Source: Nitrospirillum viridazoti (GTDB taxonomy: Bacteria; Pseudomonadota; Alphaproteobacteria; Azospirillales; Azospirillaceae). Taken from it: a stretch of 64,000 nucleotides of DNA. The notes under the pieces were generated by a model. It saw nothing but the letters and a program-made list of their open reading frames with translations, searched no databases and was not told the DNA's origin. The position numbers and the translations under genes were made by a program. Location: the NCBI RefSeq assembly GCF_007827975.1, contig NZ_VITT01000021.1; one strand, 5' to 3'. Below are positions 8,744 through 17,120 of this stretch, piece by piece. Numbering within the stretch: the stretch's first letter is position 1; the number at the start of each line of letters is the position of its first letter.

Positions 8744-9130
8744 ACACGCCAGTCGCCAGGGGCGCCGTGCCCCGGCGACGTCGGCCCCGGCCCAGGGTGC
8801 CCCGGTTTAAGGCGCCCCGGCCTGAAGCGCCCCCGAGCCTAAGGCGCATGGTGTGGGAGGGCGCCCCATCTTCGTCAATCACTTTGTACTTAAGCACCTT
8901 GCGCCGGCTGGCACGATGATGGGTTGGCGTCGTCGGGCGCGTACCAAGACCGCGCGACCAGGGTGTGGTGATTGCGACCTTAATGCCGGGCGCGGGGCGG
9001 GGCTTGCCCCCACGCTGGGCAGGGCGTAGGAAGGATCAGGTCGGGCGAGGTTGGTGCGCCTGGATCCTGGGTGAGGAGGCCCGGTTGTCTGCGCCGTTGT
9101 GGCTGCGCGGGTTTCGTATCGAGGGCCTGT
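8744..9130. other. Intergenic region with divergent promoters
   Basis: This 387-bp gap separates two divergently transcribed genes. It contains a 15-bp degenerate tandem repeat (8769-8843), described separately. From 8844 to 9130 I see no gene, stem-loop of note or recognisable operator; promoters for both flanking genes must lie here. Confidence 0.5.
8769..8843. repeat. Five 15-bp degenerate tandem repeats
   Basis: Five units in exact 15-bp register begin at 8769, 8784, 8799, 8814 and 8829. Each starts GCCCC, and four of the five continue GG; the rest of the unit varies. The array lies upstream of the HAMP gene. A 15-bp period would be in frame if translated, but no supported gene covers it. 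Confidence 0.7.
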
Positions 9131-10315
9131 ATGCGTATCGTCCAGATTATATTGTCCAAAGGGTTCCGGGGGGCGGAGCGCCACGTCGCGGAACTGGCGA
9201 TGGCCCAGGCGCGCCACCACGACGTTCTGCTGATCGTCCGGGCTGACTGCGCCGACGCGGGCGGGCGTTCCATCCGCGACCAGCTGCCGCCCTCGGGCGC
9301 GCTGCCGGGACTGCGGGTGGTGACGGTGGGCCCCGGCCTCATGGCTCCGGGGATCTGGAGCCACATCCGCCGCTTCCGGCCGGATGTCATCCATTGCCAT
9401 GGCGGCCGCGCGGGCCAGACCGTGGGCCGTCTGCGGCCACTGTTACCGGGCCGCCCGTCCTTGTTGGCCACCATGCACCCCGACTACCGCCGCCGATGGT
9501 ACCAGAACCACGATGCCGTGGTCGCCACCACCGATTGGCAGGCGCAGGAGGCCAAGCTGGGCGGGTTCGAGGGGCGCATCGCCCGCGTGAACCTGTGGCG
9601 GCAGGCGCATCCGGTCCCGCATGCCGGCCGCATCGCCGCACTGCGCGCGGAAATGGGTGCGGAACTGCCGGGCGACGTGCTGGCCTTGGGTGTGGGGCCG
9701 CTGATCCGGGAAAAGGGTTTCGACCTCTTGGTCAGCGCGGTGCGCGGGTTGGACCACCCACACCTCAAGCTGGCAATCGCTGGCGATGGGCCCGAGATGG
9801 GCGCCCTGCGCCAGCAGGCGACCGACTGCCCGGCCATCCGCTTCCTGGGCTTCCGGGGCGATGTGAAGGATTTCTACCACGCCGCCGATCTGTTCTGTTC
9901 CCCTTCCCGGTTCGAACCGTTCGGCCTGGTGTTCCTGGAGGCGCTGGACGCCGGCGTGCCTGTGGTGGCCTCCGCCTCGGAAGGGGCCCGCACCATCCTG
10001 CAGCCCCCGTCGCAGGACGGCGGGGACGCGTTCAGCGCGGCCGACGGCGCGCGAACGGGCAACGGGTTGGCGCTGGCCCCGCTGGCGGCCCTGGGCGATG
10101 CCGATGATCTGGCGGAGCAGTTGAGCGTGGCGCTGGAGGCGGTGGCGCAGGCCCGTGGGGCGGGGCTCCGCCTGCGTCATCGGCCGGAGCTGCCCGCCTA
10201 CAACCAGGCCACCAGCCTGGAAGCGCTGGAGCGGCTCTATGCCGAACTGGTCGCCTCGGCCGAGGCCGCCGCGGCCGCCGCGCTCAAGGCCGGGGCGCCG
10301 GCACCGGGCCACTGA
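9131..10315 (+). CDS. Glycosyltransferase family 4
   Basis: This 394-residue cytosolic or membrane-associated transferase has the GT-B fold. The N-terminal domain starts MRIVQIILSKGFRGAERHVAELA, where the glycine-rich loop follows the first strand, and the donor-binding domain contains GDGPEMGALRQQA and the EX7E-like region SRFEPFGLVFLEALDAGVPVVAS (about residues 257-280). GT4 enzymes of this type add sugars to LPS core or exopolysaccharide. The start at 9131 has GAGGG upstream. The 3' end overlaps the converging ygfZ gene by 32 bp. Two further envelope polysaccharide genes follow downstream, which supports an LPS role; donor and acceptor are unknown. Confidence 0.85.
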   Translation: MRIVQIILSKGFRGAERHVAELAMAQARHHDVLLIVRADCADAGGRSIRDQLPPSGALPGLRVVTVGPGLMAPGIWSHIRRFRPDVIHCHGGRAGQTVGRLRPLLPGRPSLLATMHPDYRRRWYQNHDAVVATTDWQAQEAKLGGFEGRIARVNLWRQAHPVPHAGRIAALRAEMGAELPGDVLALGVGPLIREKGFDLLVSAVRGLDHPHLKLAIAGDGPEMGALRQQATDCPAIRFLGFRGDVKDFYHAADLFCSPSRFEPFGLVFLEALDAGVPVVASASEGARTILQPPSQDGGDAFSAADGARTGNGLALAPLAALGDADDLAEQLSVALEAVAQARGAGLRLRHRPELPAYNQATSLEALERLYAELVASAEAAAAAALKAGAPAPGH

Positions 10316-11207
10316 CCGTCAGCGGCACGCCGCCGCAGCTCAGGGCCACGTCAGGCTTTTCCACGTCCTCGATCCGCAGGACCGCGAGGCCCAGGGGCCC
10401 CAGGCTGCTGCGCATTTCGCCCACCTCGCGCTCCCCCCACAGCACCGGCGTGCCGGCGGCGGGCAGGGCCTGCCCGTCGGTTGCCGTCACCCGCATCAGG
10501 CGCTTGCGGATCAGGGCGCGATAGTGGGTGCGGGCGGTCAGTTCCTGACCCATGTAGCAGCCCTTGTCGAATGCCACGGCGGACAGGCTGTCCATACCGT
10601 TCTCAAGGGGAATGGATTTTTCCGGCACCAGGTCCCGGCTGCCATCCGGCACGCCCAGGTCCAGCCGGCGCCGGGCATAGGCGTCGGCCGCGTCGGGCAG
10701 GCTCTCCGCCACCGGGCGGGGCAGCAGCAGGCGCAGGCCCAGGCCGGCATGGCGCGGGTCGACATAGGCGATGGCCGGGCCCTCCGGCGTTTCCATGATC
10801 CCCACAGCACCTGGCGCGGCGCCCGCCGCAGCCCCATCCAGGGCCACGCCTACCGCCCACCGGGCGCTGGCATCGGCCAGGGTCACCTTGGACCGCAGCT
10901 TGTACATCGACAGGCGGCGCAGCAAGTCGGGCGCCCGCGCCGCCTCCGTCTCGATCAGCAGGGTTTCGTCGCCATCGGCATCCACCTGGGCGGTCACGAA
11001 CAACTCGTGCAGGAACTTGCCTTGGGCGGTCAGGAACAAGGCGTAAATGGCGTGGGAAGGGCTGACGCGGCGGACGTCGTTGGTGATGAGCCCCTGCAGG
11101 AAGGTGCGGGCGTCGGGCCCTGTCAGCGCCAGCACGCCCCGGTCGGCAAGCCGGCCCGCCGCCCCGTGCGCGAGCAGTGGCCAGGAAAATGCGACGCCTT
11201 CAGTCAT
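10284..11207 (-). CDS. ygfZ: YgfZ/IBA57-type folate-binding protein
   Basis: The 307-residue protein is a GcvT-fold folate-binding protein that helps maintain or assemble certain Fe-S enzymes. The diagnostic motif KGCYMGQE with the conserved Cys lies about two-thirds of the way through, within DKGCYMGQELTARTHY. The N-terminal part LLAHGAAGRLADRGVLALTGPDARTFLQGLITNDV is also typical. The ATG at 11207 was preferred over a frame opening nine residues earlier because homology begins here. It lies on the opposite strand within the polysaccharide cluster, overlapping the GT4 gene end by 32 bp, so it is transcribed independently. Confidence 0.92.
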   Translation of the reverse strand: MTEGVAFSWPLLAHGAAGRLADRGVLALTGPDARTFLQGLITNDVRRVSPSHAIYALFLTAQGKFLHELFVTAQVDADGDETLLIETEAARAPDLLRRLSMYKLRSKVTLADASARWAVGVALDGAAAGAAPGAVGIMETPEGPAIAYVDPRHAGLGLRLLLPRPVAESLPDAADAYARRRLDLGVPDGSRDLVPEKSIPLENGMDSLSAVAFDKGCYMGQELTARTHYRALIRKRLMRVTATDGQALPAAGTPVLWGEREVGEMRSSLGPLGLAVLRIEDVEKPDVALSCGGVPLTVSGPVPAPRP

Positions 11208-11390
11208 GATGCCGGACCTGAACAGTTTTCCCAAAGGGGTGCTTCAACAGGTAAGGGGTGGCGCGTCCCGCCGCAAGGGTTCCCACCCGTATGCAAGGGT
11301 CGACCGCCATCGCCGCATTGGCAAGCGTCTGAGGGCACTTGTATAAGGGGCCGGTCGCCGGGGTCATGCCGTGGGTTGGGGGCCAGTCTG

Positions 11391-12359
11391 TTGCGGGTTT
11401 TGTTCATCACCTCCACCCGTCTGGGCGACGCGGTGCTGACAACCGGCCTGCTGGGGCATCTGGTGGACCAGATGCCGGACGCGCGCTTCACCGTCGCCTG
11501 CGGTCCCATCGCCGCCCCCCTGTTCCGCGCCGTGCCCCGCCTGGACGAGATCATCGCCATGCCCAAGCGGCGCTTGGCCGGGCACTGGCTGGACCTGTGG
11601 CGGCAGGTGGCGGGCCGCCGCTGGGATTTGGTGGTGGATCTGCGCGACAGCGCCGTGTCCCGCCTGATCCTGGCCCGTCGCCGCGCCACCTTCCGGGGCG
11701 GTGACGATCGCCAGCCCAAGGTCGTGTCCCTGGGCCAGGTGCTGGGGCTGGAGCCGCCGCCCAACCCCCGCCTGTTTCTGAATGACGCCATCCGCGACGA
11801 AGCGCGCGTCCTTTTAGGGCCCGACACCGGGGCCCCGATCTTGGCGCTGGGCCCCGCCGCCAACTGGACGGGTAAGGAATGGCCGGCGGATCGCTTCGCC
11901 GCGCTGGCCTTGCGGTTGGTGGCCGGCCCGCTCGCGGCCGGTCCCTGTCCCGCCCGGGTCATGGTCCTGGCGGCGGAAGCGGAACGGCCGCGCTGCGCGC
12001 CGGTGCTGGACGCTCTGAGGGCCGCGCTGGGTGCCGGCCGGGTCATCGACCTGGTGGGCCGCACCGATCCGCTGCTGGCGGGCGCCTGCCTGGAACGGGC
12101 GCGGCTGTTCGTCGGCAACGACAGCGGCCTGATGCACGTGGCCGCCGCGGCCGGCACGCCTACGCTGGGGCTGTTCGGGCCCACCCCCTCGCATCTCTAT
12201 GCGCCGTGGGGTTCCCAGGCCCGGGCCGTGGTGGCGCCGGCAGCCGAGCCGGGCGCATCGCCCGAGGCCCGGATGGCGGCACTTTCCCTTGGCCAGGTGG
12301 CGGACGCCGCGGCAGAATTGCTGGTCCAGGTAACGGGCCGGCCCATGCCTATCCTGTGA
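11391..12359 (+). CDS. Glycosyltransferase family 9 (heptosyltransferase-like)
   Basis: This 322-residue protein matches ADP-heptose:LPS heptosyltransferases. It begins MRVLFITSTRLGDAVLTTGLLGHL, with the conserved GD after the first strand, and carries the sugar-nucleotide motif NDSGLMHVAAAAGTPTLGLFGPT near residue 245. Such enzymes act at the inner membrane on LPS inner core. I infer a TTG start at 11391, preceded by GGGGG eight bases upstream; no in-frame ATG lies close to the homologous N-terminus. It is followed after about 100 bp by an O-antigen ligase gene, which supports a role in LPS assembly. Confidence 0.88.
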   Translation: MRVLFITSTRLGDAVLTTGLLGHLVDQMPDARFTVACGPIAAPLFRAVPRLDEIIAMPKRRLAGHWLDLWRQVAGRRWDLVVDLRDSAVSRLILARRRATFRGGDDRQPKVVSLGQVLGLEPPPNPRLFLNDAIRDEARVLLGPDTGAPILALGPAANWTGKEWPADRFAALALRLVAGPLAAGPCPARVMVLAAEAERPRCAPVLDALRAALGAGRVIDLVGRTDPLLAGACLERARLFVGNDSGLMHVAAAAGTPTLGLFGPTPSHLYAPWGSQARAVVAPAAEPGASPEARMAALSLGQVADAAAELLVQVTGRPMPIL

Positions 12360-12465
12360 CCTGATGAAAAAGCGCTAGGACCATCGCCGTTCCCGAGTAA
12401 AAGGTGGGGGCCTTGGTGGCCAGGCTGGGGGGCCTTGGGCCACCGGAGAGATACGCTGGAGCAAG

Positions 12466-13869
12466 ATGTCGTCAACCCAGACCACGCGCGAACTGCGGAC
12501 CAGTGCACCGGTCATGTCCCCCTTGCCCGCCGCCACGCCTGCGGCCGGGCCCACCGCCGTCTCCCGGAAAGCGGCGCCCTTCAGCCTGGCATGGACGGGC
12601 CTGACGCTGTTCCTGCTGACCGTGCTGGGCTTCGTCTGCGCCCTGTTGCCCCTGGGCACGGCGCCCGCATTGATCAGCCTGTCCTTCCTGGGCGGCATCC
12701 TCTACGCGCTCACGGCCCGCCGGCTGCCCGCCCTGCTGACCGCCCGCGCGACCTGGCGCGCCACGCCGCTGCTGCCCCTGGCGCTGTGCCTGCTGCTGGG
12801 GGCGGTATCCGTGCTGTGGACGCCCGTGCGCAAGGACGGCGTGGGTCAGCTGCTGACCTTCCTCTACACCGTCGTGCCCTTCCTGTTCTGGATCGGCACC
12901 CTGCGTGAGGTGGATGAGCAGCGACGCTGGCTGCTCATCCGCTGGGCCGTCATCGGCATGCTGGTGGGCCTAGCCATCTTCGCCGTCGAGGTGGTCGGCG
13001 ACCAGCCCATCTACCGCCTGGAAAAGGCGCTGGAGGGCACGAAAGTCGACCATGACCGGGCGCTGAACCGGCCCGCCGTGCTGTTCGCCACGCTGGCCTG
13101 GCCCCTAGGTCTGGGCCTGGCGCGCCTGGCCTGGGTCACCGGCCGGGGGGCCGTCGCCCGCCTGCCGGCGCTGGCGGCGATGAGGTCGCCGCCAGCGGGC
13201 CGGGCCATGCCATGGGCCTGGGTGATACCGGCGGCCTTCTTCCTGGCGGCGCTGGGGGGCACCAGCGCCTCGGCCAAGGTGGGCCTGGGCATGGGCCTGG
13301 TGTTCTACGGCCTGGCGCGGCTTTCCGCGCGCGCCGCCCGGGTGGTGCTGATCGTGGCACTGGTGGCTGGTCCCACCCTGTCCATTCCCATCTCGCTGGC
13401 CCTGCACCGCGCCGGCCTGACGGAAGAGGCGCGCATGCCGTGGAGTTTCCGCCACCGGGTGGAGATCTGGGACGTGGCCGCCCGCCGCATCCTGGAAAAG
13501 CCCCTGGTCGGCTGGGGGCTGGACAGTTCCCGCAACATCCCGGATGAGGGCGAAGTCTCCAAGTTTCACCCCGAATCCCCCATCATCCCCCTGCATCCGC
13601 ACAACATATTCCTGCAGGTGCTGCTGGAGCTGGGGGTGGTGGGCAGCGTGCTCTACACATGGCTGGGCGTGGGCCTGGCCTGGGGCACGCGGCGCCTGCC
13701 GGCCTATGCCCAGGCCACGGCGCTGGCCGCCATCGCTGCCACCGTCGCGGTGGGCTGCTTCTCCTACGGCGTGTGGCAGACCTGGTGGCTGTGCGGCATC
13801 ATGCTGGCGGCGGGTCTGCTGGAACTGAACCTGCCGGCGGGATGGTGGACGCGGACCGGCAAGGCCTGA
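12466..13869 (+). CDS. O-antigen ligase family protein (Wzy_C)
   Basis: This 467-residue multi-spanning protein has about 12 hydrophobic segments and the large periplasmic loop typical of WaaL/Wzy_C proteins. The family region is HRVEIWDVAARRILEKPLVGWGLD, followed by PLHPHNIFLQVLLELGVVGSVLY, around residues 325-400, including the conserved His and Arg-Glu pattern. It would transfer polymerised glycan to lipid A-core in the periplasm, or polymerise O-units; the two are hard to tell apart by sequence. GGAG five bases before the ATG supports the start. It completes the envelope cluster with the GT4 and GT9 genes. Confidence 0.85.
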   Translation: MSSTQTTRELRTSAPVMSPLPAATPAAGPTAVSRKAAPFSLAWTGLTLFLLTVLGFVCALLPLGTAPALISLSFLGGILYALTARRLPALLTARATWRATPLLPLALCLLLGAVSVLWTPVRKDGVGQLLTFLYTVVPFLFWIGTLREVDEQRRWLLIRWAVIGMLVGLAIFAVEVVGDQPIYRLEKALEGTKVDHDRALNRPAVLFATLAWPLGLGLARLAWVTGRGAVARLPALAAMRSPPAGRAMPWAWVIPAAFFLAALGGTSASAKVGLGMGLVFYGLARLSARAARVVLIVALVAGPTLSIPISLALHRAGLTEEARMPWSFRHRVEIWDVAARRILEKPLVGWGLDSSRNIPDEGEVSKFHPESPIIPLHPHNIFLQVLLELGVVGSVLYTWLGVGLAWGTRRLPAYAQATALAAIAATVAVGCFSYGVWQTWWLCGIMLAAGLLELNLPAGWWTRTGKA

Positions 13870-13974
13870 CGCGGGCGGGCCGGCATTGCTGACGGCTTGC
13901 CCCCGGCGGGCTGGCGGGGGTAAATGGCAACCCCATATCCATAGCCCAACCGCCCTTCCTTTGAGGAACCGCCC

Positions 13975-14319
13975 ATGCCGCCCGTGAAAAAGAACCCGCT
14001 GAACCTGAACGCCCTGCAGCTGAAGACCCTGACCCTGCTTCAGGTCCTGGCCGGGCTCGAGGGCGTGGGCCAGCCGGTGGTCGAGGGCGGCGTGATGGTC
14101 GACCGCTTTCCCCACGCGCACGGCAACCACTTTCACCTGGGGCCTTACACCGTGATGTCGGCCGATGCCACCGGCCTGTCCAACGAGGCCGCCTGGGTGG
14201 CGCTGGAGCGCAAGGGCCTGATCAAGTCACAGTTCCCCAACGCCGCCATCGTGACCGAAGCGGGCCTAGCCTACGACACTGGCATCCGTGGCCAAATCCT
14301 GCACGGCTCCGACCACTAA
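13975..14319 (+). CDS. Conserved small protein of unknown function
   Basis: The 114-residue protein is preceded by GAGGAA and has a clean start and stop. It contains LNALQLKTLTLLQVLAGLEG, a His-rich loop (FPHAHGNHFHLG), and AAWVALERKGLI, which looks like a small winged-helix-like segment. I recall similar unannotated proteins in alphaproteobacteria but cannot assign a function. The HAHGNHFH cluster could bind a metal. A terminator-like structure follows. Confidence 0.65.
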   Translation: MPPVKKNPLNLNALQLKTLTLLQVLAGLEGVGQPVVEGGVMVDRFPHAHGNHFHLGPYTVMSADATGLSNEAAWVALERKGLIKSQFPNAAIVTEAGLAYDTGIRGQILHGSDH

Positions 14320-14325
14320 GGCCGC

Positions 14326-14357
14326 TCTGAAGCAAAAGGGGTCTGAAGCAAAAGGGG
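14326..14357 (+). repeat. Perfect 16-bp tandem duplication
   Basis: The 16-bp unit TCTGAAGCAAAAGGGG occurs twice head to tail (14326-14341 and 14342-14357), immediately after the stop of the preceding gene. The second unit supplies the left edge of the terminator hairpin. It looks like a recent slippage duplication. Confidence 0.85.
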
Positions 14358-14384
14358 GCGCCCGGTCCGGCCGGCGCGCCCCTT
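14352..14384. terminator. Terminator-like hairpin between converging genes
   Basis: AAGGGGGCGC pairs with GCGCCCCTT with one bulged G, around a GC-rich loop. Read on the minus strand it is followed by TTTTGCTTC, so it can end the nitronate monooxygenase transcript; read on the plus strand it is followed by CTTCATTT. Confidence 0.65.
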
Positions 14385-14401
14385 CTTCATTTAACGGCCG
14401 C

Positions 14402-15364
14402 TTACAGGCCCAGCAGGCGCTTCCTGGCGGCCGCGTATTCGTCTTTAAGCTTCGCGATCAGGTCGGCGGTGGGCAAGACGTCGCCGATGGCGCCCACGCC
14501 CTGGCCGGCGCCCCAGATGTCCTTCCATGCCTTGGCGCCCGAGGCGGCCGCGCCGAAGTTCATCTTGCTGCGGTCCACCTGGGGCAGGTTGTCCGGATCC
14601 ATGCCGGCGGCGACGATGCTGGACTTCAGGTAGTTGCCGGCGACGCCGGTGAAGAAGGGCGTGTAGACGATGTCGGACGCGCTGGCCTCCACGATGGCCT
14701 GCTTGTAGCCGGCGGCGGCGTTGGCCTCGGTTGTGGCGATGAAGCGGGTGCCCATGTAGGCCAGGTCCGCCCCCATGGCCTGGGCCGCCAGGATGGCGTC
14801 GCCAGTGGCGATGGCGCCGGACAGGATGATGGGGCCGTCGTAGAAGCGCCGCACCTCCCCCACCAGGGCGAAGGGACTCAGCGCCCCGGCATGGCCGCCG
14901 GCGCCGGCGGCCACCAGGATCAACCCGTCCACCCCGGATTCCAGCGCCTTTTCCGCATGGCGCAGGCTGATGACGTCATGAAACACCAGGCCGCCATAGC
15001 TGTGGACGTGGGGCACGATGTCGCCCGGCGCCCGCAGTGAGGTGATGATGATCGGCACCTTGTGGCGCACGCACACCTCCATGTCGTGCTCCAGCCGGTC
15101 GTTGGACTGGTGGATGATCTGGTTCACGGCATAGGGCGCGATCTTGGCGCCCGGATTGGCGGCGCGGGCGTCGGCCAGGGTGGTGTCGATGCGCGTCAGC
15201 CACTCATCCAGCGCTTCCTTCGGCCGGGCGTTCAGCGCGGGGAAGGATCCGACGATGCCGCCGAGGCACTGGGCGATGACCAGATCCGGGTTGGACACGA
15301 TGAACATGGGCGAGGCGATGACCGGCAGCGCCAGGTTCTGGGCAAGGACGGGCGGCAGGCTCAT
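14402..15364 (-). CDS. Nitronate monooxygenase family protein
   Basis: The 320-residue FMN-dependent TIM-barrel enzyme has the N-terminal LALPVIASPMFIVSNPDLVIAQCLGGIVGSFPALNA typical of the 2-nitropropane dioxygenase family. The FMN-phosphate motifs follow in LILVAAGAGGHAG and LSGAIATGDAILAAQAMGADLAYMGTRF. The His in GGHAG corresponds to the catalytic base region of this family. It oxidises alkyl nitronates to carbonyl compounds and nitrite; many family members are detoxifiers of propionate-3-nitronate or act on unknown substrates. It stands alone between two terminators. Confidence 0.9.
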   Translation of the reverse strand: MSLPPVLAQNLALPVIASPMFIVSNPDLVIAQCLGGIVGSFPALNARPKEALDEWLTRIDTTLADARAANPGAKIAPYAVNQIIHQSNDRLEHDMEVCVRHKVPIIITSLRAPGDIVPHVHSYGGLVFHDVISLRHAEKALESGVDGLILVAAGAGGHAGALSPFALVGEVRRFYDGPIILSGAIATGDAILAAQAMGADLAYMGTRFIATTEANAAAGYKQAIVEASASDIVYTPFFTGVAGNYLKSSIVAAGMDPDNLPQVDRSKMNFGAAASGAKAWKDIWGAGQGVGAIGDVLPTADLIAKLKDEYAAARKRLLGL

Positions 15365-15560
15365 GGAACGGCGTCTCCCCTAAGTTCTTGGCCTGTATTT
15401 CTTGAGCGGCCGCACAGGGCCGATCCAGCCTCAATGCCATGGGGTCGGAGGGCCGTCAATGCGGGGGAGAGGGCCGTTTTTCCGCCCAAAAGCGTAAAGC
15501 CCAGGCGCAGCCCACTGCCGCGCGCCAAGAAATTTTTCACGGCACACGCGCAAGAAAATG

Positions 15561-15588
15561 GGTGGGGACGGAGGCAGCCGTCCCCACC
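15561..15588 (-). terminator. Rho-independent terminator
   Basis: GGTGGGGACGG and CCGTCCCCACC form a perfect 11-bp stem with a 6-base loop. Read on the minus strand it is followed by CATTTTCTTG. It lies 52 bp beyond the stop of the small lipoprotein gene. Confidence 0.8.
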
Positions 15589-15639
15589 CAAGGAGCCTCA
15601 GGCGGGAGGGGAACCACGTGTCTGAGGGCCGGGAGAACT

Positions 15640-15921
15640 TTAGGGATAGTTGCGCGGCACCGGCGCCGGGGGCGGCGCCATGGTGCTGGAATTGGGCGGG
15701 GCGACACTGCCGATCAGGTTGTTGTCGGCGTCGTAAACGGCACCGCCGCCGGCCGGATAAAACACCACCTGGCCGGCGGTACGGCCGCGCTCGTCCACCA
15801 TGCGGTAACTGTGGCTGAGGTCCACACGCTCAGGCCGGGACGTCCCGCAGGCGGCGACGGTGGTCAGGGCGGCGGCGGCCAGCAGGCCGCGCCACAGGAA
15901 ACGGTGACGATTATTTTTCAA
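15640..15921 (-). CDS. Small proline-rich lipoprotein
   Basis: The 93-residue lipoprotein has an arginine-containing signal peptide and the lipobox VAAC (Cys25). The mature part has a short beta-like region (RTAGQVVFYPAGGGAVYDADNNLIGSV) and a Pro-rich tail ending PRNYP. Translation appears to start at TTG 15921, since GGAGGAAA lies directly upstream and no ATG fits. Function unknown. It is a monocistronic gene with its own terminator at 15561-15588. Confidence 0.7.
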   Translation of the reverse strand: MKNNRHRFLWRGLLAAAALTTVAACGTSRPERVDLSHSYRMVDERGRTAGQVVFYPAGGGAVYDADNNLIGSVAPPNSSTMAPPPAPVPRNYP

Positions 15922-16106
15922 GATTTCCTCCGGTCAGCAAGGGTTTCAACGACGCCCCCAAGTCTTTTTCACGGATCAGGAAATAGGCCTGCAAATCACC
16001 AATCACAGGTGGAACGCTAACATGAGCACCGCCACCTGTCATGAAGCAGTCCGACGTAGGCGGAAAGGCGGGTGAATTCTAGGGTTCTGCTTGCCCATGA
16101 CGAAAA

Positions 16107-16132
16107 GGGGTGCCCTAGTACTAAGGCACCCC
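16107..16132 (-). terminator. Terminator of the SDR operon
   Basis: GGGGTGCC and GGCACCCC pair across a 10-base loop. Read on the minus strand the stem is followed by TTTTCG, a proper T-run. It lies 58 bp past the stop of the last SDR gene. Confidence 0.8.
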
Positions 16133-16190
16133 CATCCGGCCTACGCGGGTTGGTTTAGGAAACGACAGCACCGGGTCAGGTGCCTCAGGT

Positions 16191-17087
16191 TCACGCCACC
16201 TTGGGCGACAGCAGGTCCTCCAGCCCGATGCGGCGGAACATCTCGGCCCGCACCCGGTCGGCGACGCTGTTCACCACCTCCGCCCCGTCCTGCGACGGGT
16301 CGATATGGGTGCGGAAGGGGCGCTTGCCATGGGGCAGGTCCACCACCCGCACGATGGCCTCGGCCACGCTGGCGGCGTCGGCATCCGGCGGCTCCAGCGC
16401 CGCCAGGCCCTTCAGCGCGCGATCCGGCACATCGGCATAGGGCCCCTGGTTGTATTCGGCGGCGCGGTCCGTGTCGGCCGGCGATCCCGAATGGGCGAAG
16501 TGGTTGGTGCCCTTGGTGAAGGCGCCCGGGACGATGATGGCCGTCTCGATGCCCCAGCGGGTCAGTTCCGAGGCGTAGCTGACGGCCAGGCTGTCCATGG
16601 CGGCCTTGGCGGCGAAGTAGGGCGCCAGATAGGGCGGGGTACCGCCCCGGGTGCTGCTGCTGGACACCCACACCACCAGGCCCTTGGCCTGGCGGCGCAG
16701 GTGCGGCAGCGCCGCCCGGTTCAGCCGCTGGGTGCTCAGCACGTTGATGTCGAACAGCTGGGCGTACTGTTCCGGGGTGAAGGCCTCGGCCGGGCCGAAG
16801 GACATGTGGCCGGCGTTGTGCACGATGACGTCCAGGCGGCCTGCTTCCTTGATGATCTGGGCGACGGCGGCCTCGACCGAGGCGTCGGACTGCACGTCCA
16901 TCTCCGCCGTGCGCAGATCCACACCATGTTCGGCGGCGTAGGCCTTGGCCTTTTCCACCTGTGGGGCGTTGCGGCCCCGGGTGTCGCGCATGGTGGCGTA
17001 GACGGTGTGGCCGGCCTGGGCCAGGGCGCGGGCGGCCAGGGCGCCGAACCCGCTGGAGGCGCCGGTGATGACGATGACTTGGCTCAT
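16191..17087 (-). CDS. Short-chain dehydrogenase/reductase
   Basis: This 298-residue classical SDR has the cofactor motif TGASSGFG (residues 8-15), the NAG motif in IVHNAGH, a Ser-rich catalytic region (VWVSSSSTRGG) and the active-site YFAAK. The N-terminal pattern followed by a basic segment (MRDTRGRN) suggests NADPH preference. Substrate unknown. It follows another SDR gene by 33 bp on the same strand, so the two form an operon ending at 16107-16132. A LysR regulator reads divergently upstream and probably controls the pair. Confidence 0.88.
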   Translation of the reverse strand: MSQVIVITGASSGFGALAARALAQAGHTVYATMRDTRGRNAPQVEKAKAYAAEHGVDLRTAEMDVQSDASVEAAVAQIIKEAGRLDVIVHNAGHMSFGPAEAFTPEQYAQLFDINVLSTQRLNRAALPHLRRQAKGLVVWVSSSSTRGGTPPYLAPYFAAKAAMDSLAVSYASELTRWGIETAIIVPGAFTKGTNHFAHSGSPADTDRAAEYNQGPYADVPDRALKGLAALEPPDADAASVAEAIVRVVDLPHGKRPFRTHIDPSQDGAEVVNSVADRVRAEMFRRIGLEDLLSPKVA

Positions 17088-17120
17088 GATCGCGTGCTCC
17101 TCATTCCCTCTGGTGCCGGT

